Shown here: in pieces, positions 61,501 to 64,000 of the stretch | Position numbering within the stretch: position 1 is the first letter of the stretch | Layout: each line of letters begins with the position of its first letter | Origin: Streptomyces rapamycinicus NRRL 5491 | GTDB lineage: Bacteria > Actinomycetota > Actinomycetes > Streptomycetales > Streptomycetaceae | NCBI RefSeq assembly: GCF_024298965.1 | Contig: NZ_CP085193.1 | Location: 11,098,001-11,162,000 of the forward strand | Direction: 5' to 3' | Length of the DNA: 64,000 nucleotides | Translations under genes and position numbers: made by a program | Notes under the pieces: generated by a model | The model's database searches: none | What the model was told of the DNA's origin: nothing | Seen by the model: the letters and a program-made list of their open reading frames with translations, nothing else

Positions 61501-63938
61501 CTGATCATGTGGCCGCGGGTGCGGTGTTGTTGCCGGGTGCGGCGTTTGTGGAGTTGGTGGTGCGGGCCGGTGATGAGGTCGGTTGCGGTGGGGTGGAGGA
61601 GTTGGTGATGGAGGCTCCGCTGGTGTTGGCGGAGGGCGGGGCGGTACAGGTGCGGGTGAGCGTGGCGGAGGCCGATGAGGGTGGTCGGCGCGGCGTGCGG
61701 GTCTATTCGCGGGCGGAGGACGCCGGTCTGGGGGCTGCGTGGGCGCGGCACGCGACCGGGACGTTGTGCCGTGCGGAAGAGCTCTCCGCTCCCGACACTG
61801 GGTTGTCGGTGTGGCCTCCGGCGGGTGCCGTAGCCGTGGATCCGGGGGACGTGGAGGGCCTGTACGACGGTCTGGAACAGGTCGGCTATCGGTATGGGCC
61901 GGTGTTCCAGGGGGTGCGGGCGGCCTGGCGGCTGGATGGCGCGGTGTATGCGGAAGTGGCTCTGCCTGAGGAACATCGGGTACGGGCCGCAGGGTTCGGG
62001 CTCCACCCGGCGCTCCTCGACGCGGCCATGCACACCATCGCCTTTCACGATCGCGACGAAGCCGATGCGGAGCTCGTTCTGCCGTTCGCCTATCGCGAGG
62101 TGGCGTTGCATGCCTCCGGGGCCTCAGCGCTGCGGGTACGTGTGACACCGTCCGGCACGAACACCATGACCCTGGAACTGGCCGATGAGAGCGGCTCTCC
62201 CGTGGCTTCGGTGGGCTCGGTGGTGTCCCGTCCGGTCAGCGCCGAGCAGTTCGGCACGGCGGCGACGGCGGACCGGATGTTCCGCATCGCTTGGGAGGAA
62301 CTGCCGGTTCGGCCGGACGGTACGACCGTGGAACCCGTATCGGTGGCCGACGCCGAGGACGTACACCATCTGGCCACGGTCCCGGAGGCTTCCCAGCCGG
62401 ACGTGCTGCTGCTGGACCTCGGCGGCGGCACAGCCGATGTGCGGGAGCTGACCGGGCGGGTGCTGCGGGTCGTACGGGCGTGGCTGGCCGAGCCCTCGTT
62501 GGCGTCCAGCCAACTGGTCGTGGCGACGCGGGGTGCCGTCGCCGTCCGGGAGGCCGATCCGGCCGATCCGGCAGCGGCCGCCGTATGGGGCCTGGTGGGG
62601 TCCGCACAAGCGGAGAACCCCGGGCGGATTCTCCTCCTCGACATCGACGAAGCGACGATACCCACCGCGTTGCTACCCGCGCTGCTCGCCGGTGACCAGC
62701 GCCAACTGGCCCTACGCGATGCCACGTGCTTCGCCCGGCGCCTCACCCGTGTCGCGGATGTGTCTGAAGCCGCTCCGGGCGGTTTCGGTTCCGGCGGGAC
62801 GGTGTTGGTGTCGGGCGGTACGGGGGCGTTGGGCGCGGTGGTGGCGCGGCATCTGGTGGCCGTGCATGGGGTGCGAAGTCTGGTGTTGGCCAGTCGGAGT
62901 GGGCCCGAAGCCGTCGGCGCCGTCGAGTTGGAGGCGGAGCTGGTCAAGGCAGGGGCGCGGATACGGATCGTCGCATGTGATGTGGCCGACCGCGACGAGG
63001 TGGCCGGGCTGCTGGATGCCGTCCCGGAGGATGCGCCGCTGTCGGCGGTGGTGCATACGGCCGGTGTTCTGGATGACGGTGTGCTGACGGCGTTGACTCC
63101 GGAGCGTATGGACGCGGTGTTCCGGCCGAAGGTGGACGGGGCGCTCCACCTGCATGAGCTGACCCGGGACCTGGACCTTTCCGCCTTCGTCCTGTTCTCC
63201 TCCGCCGCCGGCACCCTGGGCAACGCGGGCCAGGGCAACTACGCCGCCGCCAACGCCTACCTCGACGCGCTGGCCCATCAGCGCCGGGCCCAGGGGCTGC
63301 CCGCCGTGTCCCTGGCCTGGGGCATGTGGCAGCAGGCGGCCGGAACGGGGATGACCGGCCGCCTCGGCGATGCCGATCAGCGCCGTATGACACGCGGCGG
63401 TGTCGCCCCCTTGTCCCCGGCCGAGGGCATGGGACTGTTCGACACCGCGCTGCGTATGGACGGACCCACGGTCCTCCCCATCAAGCTGGACCTCGGCGCG
63501 CTCCGCGCCCAAGCCGTCAGCGGGACGGTTCACCCGCTGCTGCACCGGCTCGCCCCGGTGACTCGCCGAGCCGCTGCCCCTCGGGCCACGGCCGATCAGG
63601 GCCTGGTGACCGGCCGACTGGCCGGGGCCACCCCCGAGGAGCGGGAGCGGATTCTGCTGGACATGGTGCAGCAGGAGGCCGCTCGGGTTCTGGGACACTC
63701 GGCGGCCGCCACCCTCGACCCCGACGTTCTGTTCACCGAGATCGGTCTGGACTCACTGATGGCGGTGGAACTACGCGATCGCCTGGCCAAGCGCACCGCG
63801 CTGCGGCTGCCTCCCAGCTTTGTCTTCGACCACCCGACTCTCCGGATGCTGGCCCGGCAACTGCGGGACGAACTGGAGAAAGCCGATGCGGATGATCCTC
63901 CTGGAACCGTCCCGGACCCCGGAGCCGCCCGGGAGTGA
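55539..63938 (+). CDS. Type I PKS 5: modules 7 and 8, no thioesterase
   Basis: 2799 residues from ATG 55539, chosen because GGAGG lies at 55529-55533 and the docking helix then begins [20 protein letters not shown]; the ATG at 55512, overlapping the PKS 4 stop, adds nine residues. Order: KS7 (Cys206), AT7, ACP7 (Ser989), KS8 (Cys1226), AT8, DH8, KR8, ACP8 (Ser2739), then a short tail to residue 2799. There is no thioesterase or reductase, so release needs a separate enzyme; in ansamycins this is a RifF-type amide synthase, expected directly downstream. It is the last gene of the PKS operon seen here; a possible ribosome site occurs at the window end. Confidence 0.94.
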   Translation: MTTPEAKVVEALRVTLMENERLERENADIRRGLSEPIAIVGMACRLPGGVTTPEELWDLVMEGGDAIGGFPEDRGWDLENLFDPDPDHPGTSYVREGGFLRDAGEFDAGFFGISPREALAMDPQQRIMLETSWEAFERAGIDPTALRGKDIGVFSGVTYHSYGSGARVPEELEAVMGTGTSASVLSGRVSYVLGFEGPSVAVDTACSSSLVALHLAVQALRLGECSMALAGGVTVMANPGIFVGFSRQRGMSKDGRCRAFAAAADGTGFSEGAGVLLVERLSDAERLGHRVLAVVRGSAVNQDGASNGLTAPNGPSQQRVIRQALAGAGLVAGDVDAVEAHGTGTALGDPIEAQALLDTYGQGRPEGRPLWLGSLKSNIGHAQAAAGVAGVIKMVLALRYGVLPRTLHVDEPSRQVDWSSGAVELLTEERVWPEVGRVRRAGVSGFGVSGTNAHVILEQAPGVAVGVVAEAPGRGRGGVVPLVVSGRGGAGLRGQARRLLDFVEGRPDVGVVELGAALACGRAGLSDRAVVVAGDREEALAGLAVVAEGGGAGRAEVRGRVVLVFPGQGAQWVGMGAELLESSVVFAEGLRECAGVLDPLTGWSLVDVVRGVGGVGLLERVDVVQVVSFAVMVGLARVWLAAGVVPSAVVGHSQGEIAAACVAGGLSLEDAARVVVLRSRAIAAGLSGRGGMVSLGVGVGEAELLVSRWGGRVEVAAVNGPLSVVVAGELGALGELVGECEGVGVRARWVDVDYASHTVQVEAIEGELACSLSRVRPVSSGIPFFSTVEGEWLDTAELDAGYWYRNLRSTVRFAPAIERLLEEGFRAFVEVSAHPVLTMSIEAAAEQADAGPVVVTGTLRRGEGGMRRVLTSLAEAYVRGVTVDWSALLGDTPAHVATDLPTYAFQHQHYWLKNAAPADAGSVDDQLPGLAELSEETGTLTARLRGESAQEQERILLETVRQETAGVLGHPSLDAIEPDMVFNQIGFDSATAVQLRNRLNALTDRTLPTTLLFDYPTPLILADFLRDELIGDTAAQAPEEAVGPTSASVAVSTEPVAIVGMACRLPGAVTTPEELWELVLQGRDGISDFPVNRGWDLENLFDPDPDHPGTSYAHQGGFLHDAGEFDAGFFGISPREALAVDPQQRLMLETSWEALERAGIDPTTLRGKDVGVFSGVTYHNYGSGVEPVPAELEGMLGLGASASVLSGRVSYALGFEGPSVAVDTACSSSLVALHLAAQALRAGECSIALAGGVTVMPTPGIFIAFSRQRGMSIDGRCKSFAASADGTGWAEGVGVLALERLSDAERNGHRVLAVVRGSAVNQDGASNGLTAPNGPSQQRVIRQALASAGVSATEVDVVEAHGTGTALGDPIEAQAVLATYGQDRDRPLLMGSLKSNIGHAQAAAGVAGVIKMVLALRHGIAPRTLHVEEPTSQVDWSSGAVELLTEERVWPEVGRPRRAGVSAFGVSGTNAHVILEQAAPEATEPTEPTDPAMSWPKGVPVPLVVSGRGDAALRAQAQRLRSFLADEPQLDMSELGVALGCGRAGLSDRAVVVAGGREEALAGLGVVARGESAAGVVSGSVVRGRLGVLFAGQGCQRVGMGRGLYEVFPVFREVFDAVCGALDRELNTGGVSGSVREVVFGGGELLERTVFAQAGLFAVETALFRLVESWGVVPDVVGGHSVGEVTAAHVAGVLSLEDAAVLVAARGRLMEALPGGGVMVAVGAGEDRVRPLLVPGVDIAAVNGPAAVVLSGDEEPVLRVAGELSERGCRTRRLAVSHPFHSTRMEPMLEEFREAIADVSFAAPVIPLVSNVTGQLADTEAVCSPEYWVEHVRAAVRFADGVRALADYGVGTYLELAPDAVLSAMVGDCLPEKLAEESVVVPSLRREGDEPRALLSAVAHLHVAGVRIDFGVLFGNTVLPAHISDLPTYAFQREHYWLVGDGRGAGDVTSAGLAGVGHPLLGAVTEVPGSGEVLFTSRLSLGSHPWLADHVAAGAVLLPGAAFVELVVRAGDEVGCGGVEELVMEAPLVLAEGGAVQVRVSVAEADEGGRRGVRVYSRAEDAGLGAAWARHATGTLCRAEELSAPDTGLSVWPPAGAVAVDPGDVEGLYDGLEQVGYRYGPVFQGVRAAWRLDGAVYAEVALPEEHRVRAAGFGLHPALLDAAMHTIAFHDRDEADAELVLPFAYREVALHASGASALRVRVTPSGTNTMTLELADESGSPVASVGSVVSRPVSAEQFGTAATADRMFRIAWEELPVRPDGTTVEPVSVADAEDVHHLATVPEASQPDVLLLDLGGGTADVRELTGRVLRVVRAWLAEPSLASSQLVVATRGAVAVREADPADPAAAAVWGLVGSAQAENPGRILLLDIDEATIPTALLPALLAGDQRQLALRDATCFARRLTRVADVSEAAPGGFGSGGTVLVSGGTGALGAVVARHLVAVHGVRSLVLASRSGPEAVGAVELEAELVKAGARIRIVACDVADRDEVAGLLDAVPEDAPLSAVVHTAGVLDDGVLTALTPERMDAVFRPKVDGALHLHELTRDLDLSAFVLFSSAAGTLGNAGQGNYAAANAYLDALAHQRRAQGLPAVSLAWGMWQQAAGTGMTGRLGDADQRRMTRGGVAPLSPAEGMGLFDTALRMDGPTVLPIKLDLGALRAQAVSGTVHPLLHRLAPVTRRAAAPRATADQGLVTGRLAGATPEERERILLDMVQQEAARVLGHSAAATLDPDVLFTEIGLDSLMAVELRDRLAKRTALRLPPSFVFDHPTLRMLARQLRDELEKADADDPPGTVPDPGAARE
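55641..58630 (+). other. PKS 5 module 7: KS-AT(methylmalonyl)-ACP
   Basis: KS7 has DTACSSS (Cys206). AT7 has GHSQG (Ser653) and YASH (754-757). The ACP (GFDSATAVQ, Ser989) follows the AT by a short linker, so there is no reduction and a beta-ketone remains next to a methyl branch. The AT is nearly identical to that of module 1. The resulting methyl-branched ketone is one possible BVMO target. Confidence 0.9.
56654..58211 (+). repeat. KS3'-AT cassette copy B (module 7)
   Basis: Gap-free partner of 24609-26166 at a constant offset of 32,045 bases. Identity ends just after the AT at the CTGCTCGGCGAC segment, where the DNA switches back to ordinary usage. Confidence 0.85.
58695..63880 (+). other. 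PKS 5 module 8: KS-AT(malonyl-type)-DH-KR-ACP
   Basis: KS8 has Cys1226. AT8 has GHSVG (Ser1681) and HPFH (1778-1781), a one-residue change from malonyl-type HAFH. DH8 has His1990 and Asp2161. KR8 has [11 protein letters not shown] and Tyr2568. ACP8 has GLDSLM (Ser2739). The final unit should be an alpha,beta-unsaturated thioester, giving an enamide after lactam closure. Confidence 0.88.
60160..60905 (+). repeat. Malonyl AT cassette copy C (module 8)
   Basis: Third copy of the malonyl AT cassette. It differs from the others by patches around 60429-60480 and by CACCCG instead of CACGCG at the HAFH motif, giving HPFH. Confidence 0.85.
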
Positions 63939-64000
63939 CAGCGCCCAGCACACCCGGTTCAGCCTGACCGGGCACCGACCGAAGCGGCAAGAAAGGGATC
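63939..64000 (+). promoter_or_regulatory. Intergenic start of the next gene (ribosome site at window end)
   Basis: 62 bases after the PKS 5 stop. AAGAAAGGG at about 63990-63998 looks like a ribosome site for a gene starting just beyond the window; no start codon is visible. An amide synthase is expected there by family logic. Confidence 0.4.

Noticed and set aside
63700..63938. Possible thioesterase at the end of PKS 5
   Set aside because: After ACP8 (Ser2739) only about 60 residues remain and no GxSxG domain is present.
20305..63938. Repeated AT/KS blocks as mobile elements or CRISPR-like arrays
   Set aside because: They lie in frame inside PKS domains with no terminal inverted repeats, transposase or spacer pattern; intragenic duplication explains them.

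Overview
The window is very GC-rich, with strong third-position G/C bias, frequent GTG starts, long antisense open frames and occasional TTA codons. Together with a giant modular type I polyketide synthase (PKS), this points to Streptomyces or a close actinomycete relative. I see no rRNA, tRNA, insertion sequence or CRISPR array.

Left part (1-6.1 kb) looks like ordinary chromosome. It holds an FAD hydroxylase divergent from a MarR regulator, with two matching operator palindromes between them; a small SRPBCC protein; and a three-gene succinate dehydrogenase operon (cytochrome b, flavoprotein, iron-sulfur subunit) that ends in a strong hairpin. Accessory genes follow (6.2-20.1 kb): a TetR regulator divergent from a Baeyer-Villiger monooxygenase (BVMO) that is followed by a beta-propeller (SMP-30/NHL-like) protein; an Orn/Lys/Arg decarboxylase; a zinc alcohol dehydrogenase divergent from a RutE-like nitroreductase; a large ATP-binding LuxR (LAL) regulator carrying a TTA codon; and an aromatic-ring FAD monooxygenase divergent from the PKS.

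Right part (20.3-63.9 kb) is five collinear PKS genes. The first starts with an acyl-CoA-ligase-like domain, a dead ketoreductase (KR) remnant and an ACP, then modules 1-3. The next three genes carry modules 4, 5 and 6. The last carries modules 7 and 8 and ends in an ACP with no thioesterase. Predicted extenders are methylmalonyl, malonyl, malonyl, unusual (AT motif VASH), malonyl, methylmalonyl, methylmalonyl, malonyl. Predicted beta-carbon outcomes are OH (DH1 looks dead), keto, keto (KR3 has lost its Tyr), CH2, C=C, CH2, keto, C=C.

A ligase-type loading module, early unreduced modules, no thioesterase, a Rif-Orf19/GdmM-like flavin monooxygenase, a LAL regulator and a BVMO fit an ansamycin cluster primed by 3-amino-5-hydroxybenzoate (AHBA). 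The eight modules and the odd extender at module 4 are closest, from memory, to the naphthalenic hygrocin/divergolide group. The amide synthase and AHBA genes are not in the window and would be expected just to the right. The product assignment is inference. The PKS also shows long near-identical DNA cassettes shared between modules, with codon usage unlike the rest, which suggests recent duplication or gene conversion.
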